NCBI RefSeq assembly: GCF_001613465.1 | Contig: NZ_BDCK01000015.1 | Span: forward strand, 124,001-188,000 | Direction: 5' to 3' | Origin: Nocardia niwae NBRC 108934 = DSM 45340 | GTDB lineage: Bacteria > Actinomycetota > Actinomycetes > Mycobacteriales > Mycobacteriaceae | Length of the DNA: 64,000 bases | Shown: one piece after another, positions 37,583 through 48,635 of the stretch | Layout of the letters: the number at the start of each line of letters is the position of its first letter | How positions within the stretch are numbered: position 1 is the first letter of the stretch | Position numbers and translations under genes: made by a program | The notes under the pieces: model-generated | Database searches by the model: none | What the model was told of the DNA's origin: nothing | Seen by the model: the letters and a program-made list of their open reading frames with translations, nothing else

Positions 37583-38317
37583 TCAGCCGGGATGGTGCGG
37601 GTCGGCGGTGCCGGTGGGGGCCTCGCCGGGGCGTTGCAGCCATTCCGAGAGCAGGGCGCGCTCGGCGTCGGTGAGCATCGGCAGATCGAGTGCGGCGGCG
37701 CGTAATGCGGCCGTGGTGGTGTGCGGCGCGGAAAGAGCGGGACCTTCGGTGAGGATCGCGTGGGTCACCGCCTCGTACATCGCCTCGGCGAGCCCCCGGT
37801 CACGGTGTTGTGGCGGGACGGACAACAGGGCCAGCGCGGCGCCGGTCCCGGCGGCGTGGACGAGTTCGACGGCGCGGCGTTCGCCGACCCGGAGCCGTCC
37901 GGCCGCCGCCACGCGGCGCACTCGCGCGCGCAGCACTTGCAACCCGGCGGCGGCTGCCGGTGAGGCGGTTCCGCGCTGGGGGTCGGTGAGCATCGCGAAC
38001 ACGGCGGGGTTGGTCAAGGCGAAGTCGATGTGCATGTCCCAGCCGGTGCGGAGCTCGGCGACCGGATCTTCCTCCTGGTCCACGAGCGTCTTGCCGGCCA
38101 CGTAGGTCGCGAAGACGTGTTCGGCGACGGCATCGAGCAAGGCGTCCTTGTCCGCGAAGAACCGGTAGATGGTGGGGGCTTGCATGCCCGCGGCGCTCGC
38201 GACCGCACGCGTGGTGACAGCCTGCGGGCCCTGTTCGCGTAACAGCAGCGCCGCCACCTCGACGATGCGCTCCTGGGTCTCGTGCCTACTCGCGCTGCTC
38301 GACTTCGACTCTGTCAC
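37583..38317 (-). CDS. TetR/AcrR-family regulator
   Basis: A 244-residue repressor. The helix-turn-helix spans about residues 15-62 with RAVASAAGMQAPTIYRFFADKDALLDA. The ligand-binding domain is helical. The GTG start diverges from the NAD(P)-binding protein gene, 67 nt away, so that gene is the probable target. It ends 20 nt before the mptB start on the same strand, so some read-through into mptB is possible. Confidence 0.85.
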   Translation of the reverse strand: MTESKSSSASRHETQERIVEVAALLLREQGPQAVTTRAVASAAGMQAPTIYRFFADKDALLDAVAEHVFATYVAGKTLVDQEEDPVAELRTGWDMHIDFALTNPAVFAMLTDPQRGTASPAAAAGLQVLRARVRRVAAAGRLRVGERRAVELVHAAGTGAALALLSVPPQHRDRGLAEAMYEAVTHAILTEGPALSAPHTTTAALRAAALDLPMLTDAERALLSEWLQRPGEAPTGTADPHHPG

Positions 38318-38329
38318 GCGCCCATTCTA

Positions 38330-38372
38330 CCGGTGCTAATATCGGCGTTGCTAACATTGGAAATATCATTGA
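38330..38372. promoter_or_regulatory. probable TetR-controlled divergent promoter
   Basis: The AT-rich stretch has two near-direct repeats, GCTAATATCGG (from 38336) and GCTAACATTGG (from 38350), about 14 nt apart, followed by ATATCATTGATAAGG. It is the only AT-rich segment between the divergent genes and so the likely operator and promoter. Exact boundaries are uncertain. Confidence 0.35.
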
Positions 38373-38384
38373 TAAGGCGATGTG

Positions 38385-39245
38385 ATGATCATTGTCACCG
38401 GCGGTACCGGGCTACTCGGTTCCCAGATCGTCGAGCGGCTGCTGGAACGGGTACCGGCCGATCGGGTGGGCGTCAGCGTCCGCGACACCGGCCGGGCCGG
38501 TGGGCTGGCCGCCCGCGGAGTGCGGGTGCGGCGCGGCGACTTCACCGATCCGCGATCGTTGGCCGAGGCGTTCGAAGGCGCGACCCAAGTGCTGATCGTC
38601 TCGGCCAACGTCGCCGGGGAGGCGGCCGTCGCCGCGCACGTCGCGGCGATCGACGCCGCGCGCGCGGCAGGCGCCGGGCGCATCTTGTACACCAGCCACC
38701 AGGCCGCCGCCGCCGACTCGGTGTTCGCGCCCATGCCCGACCACGCCGCGACCGAGCGGTATCTGGCAACGACGGGCACGCCGTTCACCGCGCTGCGCAA
38801 CGGGTTCTACGCCGCCACCATCCCGCTCCTGCTGGGTCCGGCGCTGGACACCGGTGAACTTCGCGCCCCGGCCGATGGGCCGGTCTCCTGGACCACCCAT
38901 GCCGACCTCGCCGAAGCGGCGGCGATCATCCTCGCCGACGAGGGCCGGTTCGACGGGCCGACCCCGCCCCTGACCGCGCCGGACGCCCTCGACCTCGACG
39001 ACATCGCCGCCCTGCTCACCGAAAAGACCGGGCGAACGATCCGCCGCATCGTCGTCGAGGACGCCGAATGGGCTGACTCGTTGGTCGCACAAGGCGTCCC
39101 CGAGGACCGGGCCGCCATGCTCGTGGGCATGTTCCGGGCTGCCCGCCGCGGGGAATTCGCCACGACGGCAGGCCATCTCGAGAGTCTGCTCCAGCGTCCA
39201 GCCGTACCGGCCCGCTCGGTACTGAAGGCGGCCGTGAACCACTGA
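38385..39245 (+). CDS. NAD(P)-binding quinone-reductase-like protein (QorB/NmrA type)
   Basis: A 286-residue atypical SDR. The Gly-rich motif VTGGTGLLGSQIV is at the N-terminus, DFTDPRSLAEAFEGA follows, and the YTSHQAAAA segment replaces the classic catalytic motif. This pattern fits the QorB (YtfG) and NmrA group of quinone reductases or redox sensors. The ATG at 38385 follows AAGG; a GTG at 38382 is possible. It is divergent from a TetR gene that probably controls it. Confidence 0.85.
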   Translation: MIIVTGGTGLLGSQIVERLLERVPADRVGVSVRDTGRAGGLAARGVRVRRGDFTDPRSLAEAFEGATQVLIVSANVAGEAAVAAHVAAIDAARAAGAGRILYTSHQAAAADSVFAPMPDHAATERYLATTGTPFTALRNGFYAATIPLLLGPALDTGELRAPADGPVSWTTHADLAEAAAIILADEGRFDGPTPPLTAPDALDLDDIAALLTEKTGRTIRRIVVEDAEWADSLVAQGVPEDRAAMLVGMFRAARRGEFATTAGHLESLLQRPAVPARSVLKAAVNH

Positions 39246-39414
39246 GGCCGAGTCCGGCTGGTCCCGGCGGCGCGGCGGGACGAGCCGCGGCGACCGCCGC
39301 GCGCGCAATTGCGTTCGCCGTGGCGGGGCCCGGCTCGCGGTGGCGATCCCGCTTCGAGAACGGACCCCGCTCGTTCCGACCGGACCGGCCCCGCGCAGGC
39401 GGCACAATCGACGC

Positions 39415-40092
39415 ATGGTTTCGGAGTCCAGGCGGCGAATCGAGGTGGCCGCCTCCGGGCTGCTGGCGCGGCACGGGTATCACGGGTTCGGTCTGAAGGC
39501 GTTGAGCGAGGCGGCCGAATTGCCGTACGGCTCGATCTACCACCACTTTCCGGGCGGGAAGGAGGAGATCGCGGTCGCCGCGATCACCGGGACCGGCGTG
39601 CTCACCGGCCGGATGATCCGGCAGGTGCCGACCGACGTGTTCGCCACCTTGGCCACGCTGTTCGAATTCATGGTGGGCAAGCTCGCGGACTCGGAATGGA
39701 CCGACGGGTGCCCGATCGGGACGCCCGCGCTGGACGGCGGCAGTGACGTGGAAACGGTGCGCTCGGCGTGTGTGCGCGCTTTCGACACGATGGAGCAGGC
39801 GTTCGCCGGGCTGCTCGCCGAATTGGGGCTCGGCGGGGAGGAGGCGGCGGCGCTGGCCGTTACGGTGGTCGCCGCTTACGAGGGCGCGACGATCCTCGCC
39901 CGCATCCGGCAGTCGGACGCTCCGCTGCGCACGGTGGCGAAGTCGATGGAGCGGCTCATCCGGTCGACGTTCGCGGCGGCGGGGATCGGGACCCCCGCCG
40001 CCTCGGTGGACGGAGCCGCGACCGACACCGAGCCGGGTGCAGTAGGCGCACCTGGAAAGTCCCCCAGAAAGCAGTCCCCCAGAAAGCCTTGA
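39415..40092 (+). CDS. TetR-family regulator, LmrA/YxaF-like
   Basis: A 225-residue repressor. The N-terminal DNA-binding domain includes GLLARHGYHGFGLKALSEAAELPYGSIYHHFPGGKEE, the LmrA/YxaF subgroup signature. The C-terminus ends in a basic tail with a duplicated SPRKQ/SPRKP unit, made by a tandem 15-bp DNA repeat. The ATG at 39415 is preferred over an upstream in-frame start at 39340. The stop codon overlaps the -35 region of the adjacent dehydrogenase gene, and an AGAACGTTCT palindrome follows, the probable operator. Confidence 0.83.
   Translation: MVSESRRRIEVAASGLLARHGYHGFGLKALSEAAELPYGSIYHHFPGGKEEIAVAAITGTGVLTGRMIRQVPTDVFATLATLFEFMVGKLADSEWTDGCPIGTPALDGGSDVETVRSACVRAFDTMEQAFAGLLAELGLGGEEAAALAVTVVAAYEGATILARIRQSDAPLRTVAKSMERLIRSTFAAAGIGTPAASVDGAATDTEPGAVGAPGKSPRKQSPRKP
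40058..40087 (+). repeat. tandem 15-bp repeat in the TetR C-terminus
   Basis: AGTCCCCCAGAAAGC occurs twice in direct succession (40058-40072, 40073-40087), in frame. It duplicates five codons near the end of the TetR gene. Confidence 0.9.
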
Positions 40093-40110
40093 CTAGAAAG
40101 AACGTTCTAG
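40089..40110 (+). promoter_or_regulatory. promoter with TetR-type palindrome before the dehydrogenase
   Basis: A -35-like TTGACT (40089-40094) overlaps the operator. The core AGAACGTTCT (40099-40108) is a perfect palindrome, and CTAGAA (40093-40098) with TTCTAG (40105-40110) forms a second inverted pair. The gene starts 13 nt later. Repressor binding here would block transcription. Confidence 0.5.
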
Positions 40111-40123
40111 CAACACTCGGACG

Positions 40124-41143
40124 ATGAAGCGTCTGATGCTGACCGGTCCCGGCGCGATGCGCTGGGAGGAACACCCGGAACCAGTGCTGAGCGGGACCGG
40201 CCAGGCGCTGGTGCGGCCGGTCGCGCTGGCCACCTGTGACATCGACCCGGCTGTGCTGCGCGGCGCATTCCCGCTGCCCGGGCCGTACCCGTTCGGGCAC
40301 GAGGGCGTGGCCGAAGTGGTCGAGGTCGGACCAGAGGTCAGCGGCGTAGCCGTGGGGGACCTGGTCGTGGTGCCGTTCCAGATTTCCTGCGGCGCTTGCC
40401 GGGCCTGCGCGCGTGGGCGGACCGGGAACTGCGCGAGCCATCCCCGGCTGTCCACTTTCGGCCTCGGTCCCATGGGCGGGCTGGAGTGGGGTGGGCTGTG
40501 GGCGGACCTGGCGCTGGTGCCGCACGCCGACGCCATGCTGGTGCGGCTGCCCTCCGGCGTCGACCCCGCCGCGGTGGCCAGCGCGAGCGACAACATCCCG
40601 GACGCCTACCGCGCAGTCGGACCGCAACTGGCCGACGATCCCGCTGCCGAAGTGCTGGTGATCGGCGGTCCGGCGGCGCCGTCCATCGGTCTCTACGCCG
40701 CAGGGCTCGCGGTGGCACTGGGCTCCGCCCGTGTGGTCTATCTCGACGACTCCGTCGAGCGGCTGGGCATCGCGCGATCCTTCGGTGCGGAGGCGATCGA
40801 AGGCCCGCGCGACGCGCGGGTGGGGCGTTTCCCGATCGTGGTGGAGGCGGCGGGCGGGGCGAAGGCGCTGCGCGCGGCGATCGGTGCCACGGCCTACGAC
40901 GGCCGGTGTACGAGCGTCAGCGTCCAATCGCAGGACGTCGCCCTGCCGATCTTGGAGATGTACACACGCTGCTGCACGTTTCACACGGGGCGCGCGCACG
41001 TCCGCCCGGTCATTCCCGAGGTGCTCGATCTCGTCGCCGCCGGTCGCTTCGATCCGTCGCTGGTCACCACCGCGACGGCGGCTTGGGACGAGGCGGTGGA
41101 CGCGCTGCTGGATACGCCGATGAAATTGGTCGCGGTGCGCTGA
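40124..41143 (+). CDS. zinc-type alcohol dehydrogenase family protein
   Basis: A 339-residue medium-chain dehydrogenase. The catalytic-zinc region has FGHEGVAEVVEVG, and the structural-zinc cluster CGACRACARGRTGNC has four Cys. The cofactor domain has VIGGPAAPSIGLYAAGLA, where the usual GxGxxG is degenerate. The substrate is unknown. A TetR gene lies directly upstream with a palindromic operator between, so the gene is probably substrate-induced. Confidence 0.85.
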   Translation: MKRLMLTGPGAMRWEEHPEPVLSGTGQALVRPVALATCDIDPAVLRGAFPLPGPYPFGHEGVAEVVEVGPEVSGVAVGDLVVVPFQISCGACRACARGRTGNCASHPRLSTFGLGPMGGLEWGGLWADLALVPHADAMLVRLPSGVDPAAVASASDNIPDAYRAVGPQLADDPAAEVLVIGGPAAPSIGLYAAGLAVALGSARVVYLDDSVERLGIARSFGAEAIEGPRDARVGRFPIVVEAAGGAKALRAAIGATAYDGRCTSVSVQSQDVALPILEMYTRCCTFHTGRAHVRPVIPEVLDLVAAGRFDPSLVTTATAAWDEAVDALLDTPMKLVAVR

Positions 41144-41201
41144 GCTCCTGTGACGAACGGCACTGCGGGTCGTCGCCGCCCCGGGCCGACCACGCTCCGG
41201 A

Positions 41202-41219
41202 TGCGGCGGCGGAGCCGCA
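41202..41219 (+). terminator. possible hairpin after the dehydrogenase
   Basis: TGCGGC (41202-41207) pairs with GCCGCA (41214-41219) around a 6-nt loop, 58 nt after the stop codon. The rest of the 294-nt gap before sufR shows no gene. No T run follows. Confidence 0.3.
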
Positions 41220-41437
41220 GCGGTCCGCGCGCGCACGCCGCGTGGTCCCGATCATCGTTTGCTCTGCGCAGGTCAGCCAGGGCGACGTGCGCGGATCCAG
41301 CGCTCCCGGCTGGTGGACGCTTGTCCGGACCGTCACGCGCGCCTGCCCGCCGCACCGGAATCCCCGCAGGTCGATCGGGCCCTTGACTCAGGGCACCCTT
41401 ATTAGATTTCGGGAACGAATTCCGCCACACTGATGTT

Positions 41438-42247
41438 GTGAAAACCGTGGGTTTGCGGAGGAACGACGAAGGAGCTGGTCGCCGGGCCGGCGCCGCGTCG
41501 TCTGCCGTGCCCGCGGCGGTCGGCGGTGAGGGGCACACCCGAGCGGCCATCGTCCAGCTGTTGCTGGAGGAAGGACCGATCACCGCCACCGCCATCGGCA
41601 ACAGGCTCGGCCTGGCGCCGGCGGGCGTGCGCAGGCATTTGGACGCCCTGATCGACTCCGGTCAAGCGCGAGCCGGCCGATCGGCGCCCTGGCAGCAGAA
41701 AGGCCGGGGCCGCCCGGCCAAGCAGTACCAGCTCACCGCCGCCGGACGAGGCAAGCTCGGCCACGCCTACGACGATCTGGCGGGGGCCGCGATCCGGCAG
41801 CTCGGGGAGATCGGCGGCGAACAGGCCATCACCGAGTTCGCCCGCAAACGCGCACGCACTATCGTGGCCGGGATCGAACCGGTCGGCGAGCACACCACGG
41901 AACAGACCGAGGCCAAGGCCGAGGAGATCGCCGAGGCGTTCACCGACGCGGGGTTCGCCGCCACCACCCGCAAGGTGGGCGCGGGCGTACAGATCTGCCA
42001 GCACCACTGCCCCGTGGCGCATGTCGCCGAGGAGTTCCCGCAGCTGTGCGCGGCGGAGCTCGAGGCGTTCCGGGAGCTGCTCGGCACGCACGTGCAGCGG
42101 CTGGCCACGATCGCCAACGGCGACTGCGCGTGCACCACGCACGTGCCGCTGCTCGTGCTGCCCGCCGACCGGACCGCAACTTCAGCACCAACCGCTGCAC
42201 AGCCCGCAGCGGTACGAACGAACGACTCCGGAAGGAGTGCCGAATGA
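41438..42247 (+). CDS. sufR: SufR iron-sulfur-sensing repressor
   Basis: A 269-residue transcriptional regulator of the suf operon. The N-terminal winged helix (about 30-100) includes [24 protein letters not shown]. The C-terminal part has the Cys pattern expected to hold a Fe-S cluster: [18 protein letters not shown] followed by CAC about 26 residues later. SufR represses suf genes when clusters are sufficient. The GTG at 41438 begins the frame. It overlaps sufB by 4 nt (ATGA). A TTGACT hexamer at 41383 and a CACA/TGTG inverted pair at 41427-41439 are candidate promoter and operator parts. Confidence 0.92.
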   Translation: MKTVGLRRNDEGAGRRAGAASSAVPAAVGGEGHTRAAIVQLLLEEGPITATAIGNRLGLAPAGVRRHLDALIDSGQARAGRSAPWQQKGRGRPAKQYQLTAAGRGKLGHAYDDLAGAAIRQLGEIGGEQAITEFARKRARTIVAGIEPVGEHTTEQTEAKAEEIAEAFTDAGFAATTRKVGAGVQICQHHCPVAHVAEEFPQLCAAELEAFRELLGTHVQRLATIANGDCACTTHVPLLVLPADRTATSAPTAAQPAAVRTNDSGRSAE

Positions 42248-43680
42248 CGACGACCACCGACCAGGTGCAACCGCTCACCCAGGAAGAGGCCATCGCCTCA
42301 CTGGGTAAATACGGTTACGGCTGGGCCGATTCGGATGTGGCCGGCGCCAGTGCGCAACGAGGTCTGTCCGAGGCGGTTGTCCGCGACATCTCGGCGAAGA
42401 AGAACGAGCCGGAATGGATGCTCGAACAGCGGCTGAAGGCCCTGCGCATCTTCGATCGCAAGCCGATGCCGCTGTGGGGTTCCAACCTCGATGGCATCGA
42501 CTTCGACAACATCAAGTACTTCGTCCGCTCCACCGAGAAGCAGGCCGCGTCCTGGGACGAGCTGCCGGAGGACATCAAGAACACCTACGACAAGCTGGGC
42601 ATCCCCGAGGCGGAGAAGCAGCGGCTGGTCGCCGGTGTCGCCGCGCAGTACGAGTCCGAGGTCGTGTACCACCAGATCCGCGAGGACCTGGAAGCCCAGG
42701 GCGTGATCTTCCTGGACACCGACACCGGTCTCAAAGAGCACCCGGAGATCTTCCAGCAGTACTTCGGTTCGGTGATCCCGGCGGGTGACAACAAGTTCTC
42801 CGCGCTGAACACCGCGGTGTGGTCGGGCGGGTCGTTCATCTACGTGCCGCCGGGCGTGCACGTCGACATCCCGCTGCAGGCCTACTTCCGGATCAACACC
42901 GAGAACATGGGCCAGTTCGAGCGGACCCTGATCATCGTCGACGAGGGCGCGTACGTGCACTACGTCGAGGGCTGCACCGCGCCGATCTACAAGTCCGACT
43001 CGCTGCACTCCGCGGTGGTGGAAATCATCGTGAAGAAGGGCGGGCGCTGCCGCTACACCACCATCCAGAACTGGTCGAACAACGTCTACAACCTGGTCAC
43101 CAAGCGGGCCAAGGCCGAGGCGGGCGCGACCATGGAGTGGATCGACGGCAACATCGGCTCCAAGGTCACCATGAAGTACCCGGCGGTCTGGATGACCGGC
43201 GAGTACGCCAAGGGCGAGGTGCTCTCGGTGGCGTTCGCCGGTGAGGGCCAGCACCAGGACACCGGTGCGAAGATGCTGCACCTCGCGCCGCACACCTCCT
43301 CGACCATCGTGTCGAAGTCGGTGGCGCGTGGCGGCGGCCGGGCCTCCTATCGCGGCCTGGTCCAGGTGAACAAGGGCGCGCACGGCTCCAAGTCCACGGT
43401 GAAGTGCGACGCGCTGCTGGTCGACACGATCAGCCGCTCGGACACCTACCCCTACGTCGACATCCGCGAGGACGACGTGACCATGGGGCACGAGGCGACC
43501 GTCTCGAAGGTCTCCGAGGATCAGCTGTTCTACCTGATGAGCCGCGGTCTCACCGAGGACGAGGCGATGGCGATGGTGGTGCGCGGCTTCGTCGAGCCGA
43601 TCGCCAAGGAACTGCCCATGGAGTACGCGCTCGAGCTGAACCGCCTGATCGAACTGCAGATGGAAGGAGCCGTCGGCTGA
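42244..43680 (+). CDS. sufB: Fe-S cluster assembly protein SufB
   Basis: A 478-residue scaffold protein of the SufBC2D complex that builds Fe-S clusters. The sequence is contiguous with the core motifs [32 protein letters not shown] (conserved Cys) and the C-terminal [26 protein letters not shown] element. The M. tuberculosis ortholog carries an intein; none is present here. The ATG overlaps the sufR stop, so translation is coupled. Confidence 0.97.
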   Translation: MTTTTDQVQPLTQEEAIASLGKYGYGWADSDVAGASAQRGLSEAVVRDISAKKNEPEWMLEQRLKALRIFDRKPMPLWGSNLDGIDFDNIKYFVRSTEKQAASWDELPEDIKNTYDKLGIPEAEKQRLVAGVAAQYESEVVYHQIREDLEAQGVIFLDTDTGLKEHPEIFQQYFGSVIPAGDNKFSALNTAVWSGGSFIYVPPGVHVDIPLQAYFRINTENMGQFERTLIIVDEGAYVHYVEGCTAPIYKSDSLHSAVVEIIVKKGGRCRYTTIQNWSNNVYNLVTKRAKAEAGATMEWIDGNIGSKVTMKYPAVWMTGEYAKGEVLSVAFAGEGQHQDTGAKMLHLAPHTSSTIVSKSVARGGGRASYRGLVQVNKGAHGSKSTVKCDALLVDTISRSDTYPYVDIREDDVTMGHEATVSKVSEDQLFYLMSRGLTEDEAMAMVVRGFVEPIAKELPMEYALELNRLIELQMEGAVG

Positions 43681-44858
43681 TGGCCGTGGAGAACATCGCC
43701 GAAGCCGCCGAGGCTCGTACTCCCGCGATCAACAAGGGCGAGGTCTTCACCTCGTTCGATGTCAACGCCTTCGAGGTGCCCTCCGGCAAGGACGAGGCGT
43801 GGCGGTTCACGCCGCTGCGCCGCCTGCGCGGACTGCACGACGGCACCGCGGTCCGCGACGGCCGCGCGACCGTCGAGGTGGCCGCGGCCGAGGGCGTGAC
43901 GGTGGAGACGGTCGACCGCGCCGACTCCCGGCTCGGTGCGGGCGGCGTGCCGTCCGACCGCGTTGCCGCGCAAGCGTACTCGGGATTCGAGCAGGCCACC
44001 GTCGTGTCGATCGGCAAGGAGGTCGAGGTCGCCGAACCGGTGACCGTCACGATCACCGGTCCCGGCGAGGGCAAGACCGCCTACGGCCACCTGCAGATCC
44101 GGCTGGACCGGTTCGCCAAGGCGACCGTGGTCATCGACCAGCGCGGCAGCGGAACCTACGCGGAGAACGTGGAATTCGTGCTCGGCGATTCGGCCAGGTT
44201 GACCGTCGTCGCGGTGCAGGACTGGGCCGACGACGCGGTGCACGCCACCGCGCACCACGCGAAGCTGGGCCGCGACGCCACCCTGCGGCACACCTCGGTC
44301 ACCCTCGGTGGCGACCTGGTGCGCCTGACCGGCAACGTCCGCTACGACGGCCCCGGTGGCGACGCCGAGCTGCTCGGCCTGTACTTCGCCGACGCGGGCC
44401 AGCATTTCGAGCAGCGCCTGCTGGTCGACCACGCGGTGCCGAACTGCAAGTCGAACGTGCTGTACAAGGGTGCGCTGCAAGGCGATCCGCATTCGCCCAA
44501 GGGCGACGCCCGTACCGTGTGGGTCGGTGACGTGCTCATCCGCGCCGCCGCCGAGGGCACCGACACCTTCGAGGTGAACCGCAACCTGGTGCTCACCGAC
44601 GGCGCGCGAGCGGACTCGGTACCGAACCTGGAGATCGAGACCGGCGAGATCGTCGGCGCCGGACACGCGTCCGCGACCGGCAGGTTCGACGACGAGCAGC
44701 TGTTCTACCTGCGCGCCCGCGGTATCCCGGAGGACGCCGCCCGGCGGCTGGTGGTGCGCGGCTTCTTCCACGAGATCATCCAGAAGATCGCGGTGCCCGA
44801 GGTCCGGGAGCGGCTGGAGGCGGCCATCGAGGCCGAACTCGCCGCCATCGGCGCCTGA
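43680..44858 (+). CDS. sufD: Fe-S cluster assembly protein SufD
   Basis: A 392-residue SufD, partner of SufB and SufC in the assembly complex. The N-terminus has KDEAWRFTPLRRL, the family start motif; the C-terminal half has DHAVPNCKSNVLYKG and EDEQLFYLRARGIPEDAARRLVVRGFF-like features. The start codon overlaps the sufB stop by 1 nt (TGATG). It lies directly before sufC. Confidence 0.96.
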   Translation: MAVENIAEAAEARTPAINKGEVFTSFDVNAFEVPSGKDEAWRFTPLRRLRGLHDGTAVRDGRATVEVAAAEGVTVETVDRADSRLGAGGVPSDRVAAQAYSGFEQATVVSIGKEVEVAEPVTVTITGPGEGKTAYGHLQIRLDRFAKATVVIDQRGSGTYAENVEFVLGDSARLTVVAVQDWADDAVHATAHHAKLGRDATLRHTSVTLGGDLVRLTGNVRYDGPGGDAELLGLYFADAGQHFEQRLLVDHAVPNCKSNVLYKGALQGDPHSPKGDARTVWVGDVLIRAAAEGTDTFEVNRNLVLTDGARADSVPNLEIETGEIVGAGHASATGRFDDEQLFYLRARGIPEDAARRLVVRGFFHEIIQKIAVPEVRERLEAAIEAELAAIGA

Positions 44859-44889
44859 TCAACGACCCCATACCTGGCAAAGGAATTCG

Positions 44890-46921
<2,032 letters not shown>

Positions 46922-46924
46922 GAC

Positions 46925-47392
46925 ATGCGCATGGAGCAGATGTACCAGGAAGTGATCCTGGACCATTACAAGCACCCGCATCATCGGGGCCTGCGCGAGC
47001 CGTTCGGGGCCGAGGTCCACCACGTGAACCCGACCTGCGGTGACGAGGTGACCCTGCGCGTGCAGCTGGACGACAACGGTGACATCGCCGACGTCTCCTA
47101 CGACGGGCAGGGCTGCTCGATCAGCCAGGCCGCCACGTCGATCCTCACCGACCAGGTCATCGGGCTGCCGGTGCAGCAGGCGCTGAAGGTGGTCGACTCC
47201 TACAGTGAGATGATCTCCAGCCGCGGCACCATCGAGGGCGACGAGGACGTGATCGGCGACGGCATCGCCCTGGCGGGTGTCTCGAAGTACCCCGCGCGGG
47301 TGAAGTGCGCGCTGCTCGGGTGGATGGCGTTCAAGGACGCCGTCCTCAGGATCGGCCCCGAGCAGCCCGCCGGTGCCGCGGAAGAGAACTGA
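46925..47392 (+). CDS. sufU: SufU sulfur-acceptor / scaffold protein
   Basis: A 155-residue zinc-dependent sulfurtransferase that takes sulfide from SufS in Gram-positive bacteria and actinobacteria. The three conserved Cys are in NPTCGDEV, GQGCSISQAATS and KCALLGW. It is the sixth gene of the suf operon, closely spaced. Confidence 0.95.
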   Translation: MRMEQMYQEVILDHYKHPHHRGLREPFGAEVHHVNPTCGDEVTLRVQLDDNGDIADVSYDGQGCSISQAATSILTDQVIGLPVQQALKVVDSYSEMISSRGTIEGDEDVIGDGIALAGVSKYPARVKCALLGWMAFKDAVLRIGPEQPAGAAEEN

Positions 47393-47419
47393 CCGTCCGA
47401 TGCGAAACGGGGAAGCGTC

Positions 47420-47803
47420 ATGACTGACACACCGGCCACCGATACGACCGAGCAGGCCGCCGAATTGCCCGAGCTGTCCGCGGAGGACATCAAGCTGCTC
47501 GAGGACATCGAAGAGGCGATGCGCGACGTCGTCGACCCGGAGCTGGGCATCAATGTCGTCGATCTCGGCCTGGTGTACGGGTTGCGCGTCGAGGAGGAGA
47601 ACATCGCGGTCCTCGACATGACACTGACCTCGGCCGCCTGCCCGCTGACCGACGTGATCGAGGACCAGTCCCGTAACGCGCTGGTGCGCAGCGGGCTGGT
47701 GGAAGACCTGAAGATCAACTGGGTCTGGATGCCGCCGTGGGGTCCGGACAAGATCACCGAGGACGGCCGCGAGCAGCTGCGCGCCCTCGGGTTCACGGTG
47801 TAA
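47420..47803 (+). CDS. sufT: SufT, DUF59-family Fe-S maturation factor
   Basis: A 127-residue DUF59 (MIP18-like) protein that helps Fe-S protein maturation. The signature MRDVVDPELGINVVDLGLVYGL is followed by DMTLTSAACPLTD with the conserved Cys. It is the last gene of the suf operon (ortholog of Rv1466); a strong hairpin follows. Confidence 0.93.
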   Translation: MTDTPATDTTEQAAELPELSAEDIKLLEDIEEAMRDVVDPELGINVVDLGLVYGLRVEEENIAVLDMTLTSAACPLTDVIEDQSRNALVRSGLVEDLKINWVWMPPWGPDKITEDGREQLRALGFTV

Positions 47804-47840
47804 TCGCCAGAACCGGCAGCAGCCGCCGGGTAGCGCCTGA

Positions 47841-47866
47841 ACGACGCGCTCCGGCGGCCGCGTCGT
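47841..47866 (+). terminator. suf operon terminator
   Basis: ACGACGCG (47841-47848) pairs perfectly with CGCGTCGT (47859-47866) around a 10-nt loop, 37 nt after the sufT stop. A smaller CCGGC/GCCGG hairpin lies just before it (47813-47829). Confidence 0.6.
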
Positions 47867-48092
47867 ATCTGCGGGGGCCTACCCGCGACGGCAGTACCGT
47901 CGTTGTCGGCACGAACGGCCGAACGGACTGGCGTTCCCCGCGCCGACCGGGACGGACGCGCCAGAGAGGCGGACCGCGCCGGGCGTCGGGGTCGCGCACC
48001 TGCCCTGGGTGGGAAGTCGCCCCTTTCGACAACGGGCACGAGCCGGACGATGATCTGAGCGCTGAGTCGTTCGGAGACGGGGAGGATCATCA

Positions 48093-48521
48093 ATGTCGGT
48101 GCCGCACAAGGCTGCCCTCGGGCTTGCGGCGGTGTCGGCCGCCACCTGCGCCGTGGTCGCCGCTCCCGCGGGTGAAGCGCGAGCGGCGACCTACTATGGC
48201 GCTCTCGCCCTCTCGACCAGCACCGGCGCGGTCACTTCGGCGGTGGACTACGCGAACGCCGCCGCCGCCGACACCGCGGCCCGCGCCCAATGCGGAGTCA
48301 CCGACTGCCGGACGGTCGTGCAGTTCTGGAACGCGTGCGGGTCGGTCGTCCGCGGCGCCGACGGCCGACACGGGTGGGCTTGGGGCCCCACCCGCGCCGA
48401 AGCCGAACGCCGGGCCATCGAGACTCTCGGTCCAAGCGCGCCGCCGTTCCCCGATCTCGGCAGCGCCATTCCCCGGCCCGCGCAGGTCCGGTTGACGGCC
48501 TGCACGTCGACCGCCGGGTAG
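48093..48521 (+). CDS. secreted DUF4189 protein
   Basis: A 142-residue exported protein. The signal peptide covers about residues 1-32 and ends in ARA. The mature part has the DUF4189 pattern YYGALALSTSTGAVTSAVDY, then CGVTDCRTVVQFWNACGSVVRG, with two likely disulfides, and WAWGPTRAEAERRAI. Function unknown, probably a small periplasmic or surface protein, common in Nocardia and mycobacteria. Start set at the first ATG of the frame. Confidence 0.82.
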   Translation: MSVPHKAALGLAAVSAATCAVVAAPAGEARAATYYGALALSTSTGAVTSAVDYANAAAADTAARAQCGVTDCRTVVQFWNACGSVVRGADGRHGWAWGPTRAEAERRAIETLGPSAPPFPDLGSAIPRPAQVRLTACTSTAG

Positions 48522-48635
48522 CTCAGCGCCGCAACACGTTGGGGCCAGCCAGTTGCCGGAGAACCGGATCCCCTGCACGCCCGCGATGATGAGCAGAAGT
48601 AGGGGGCGCCGCCGCTGGTCGGCCGGGGCAGAAGG

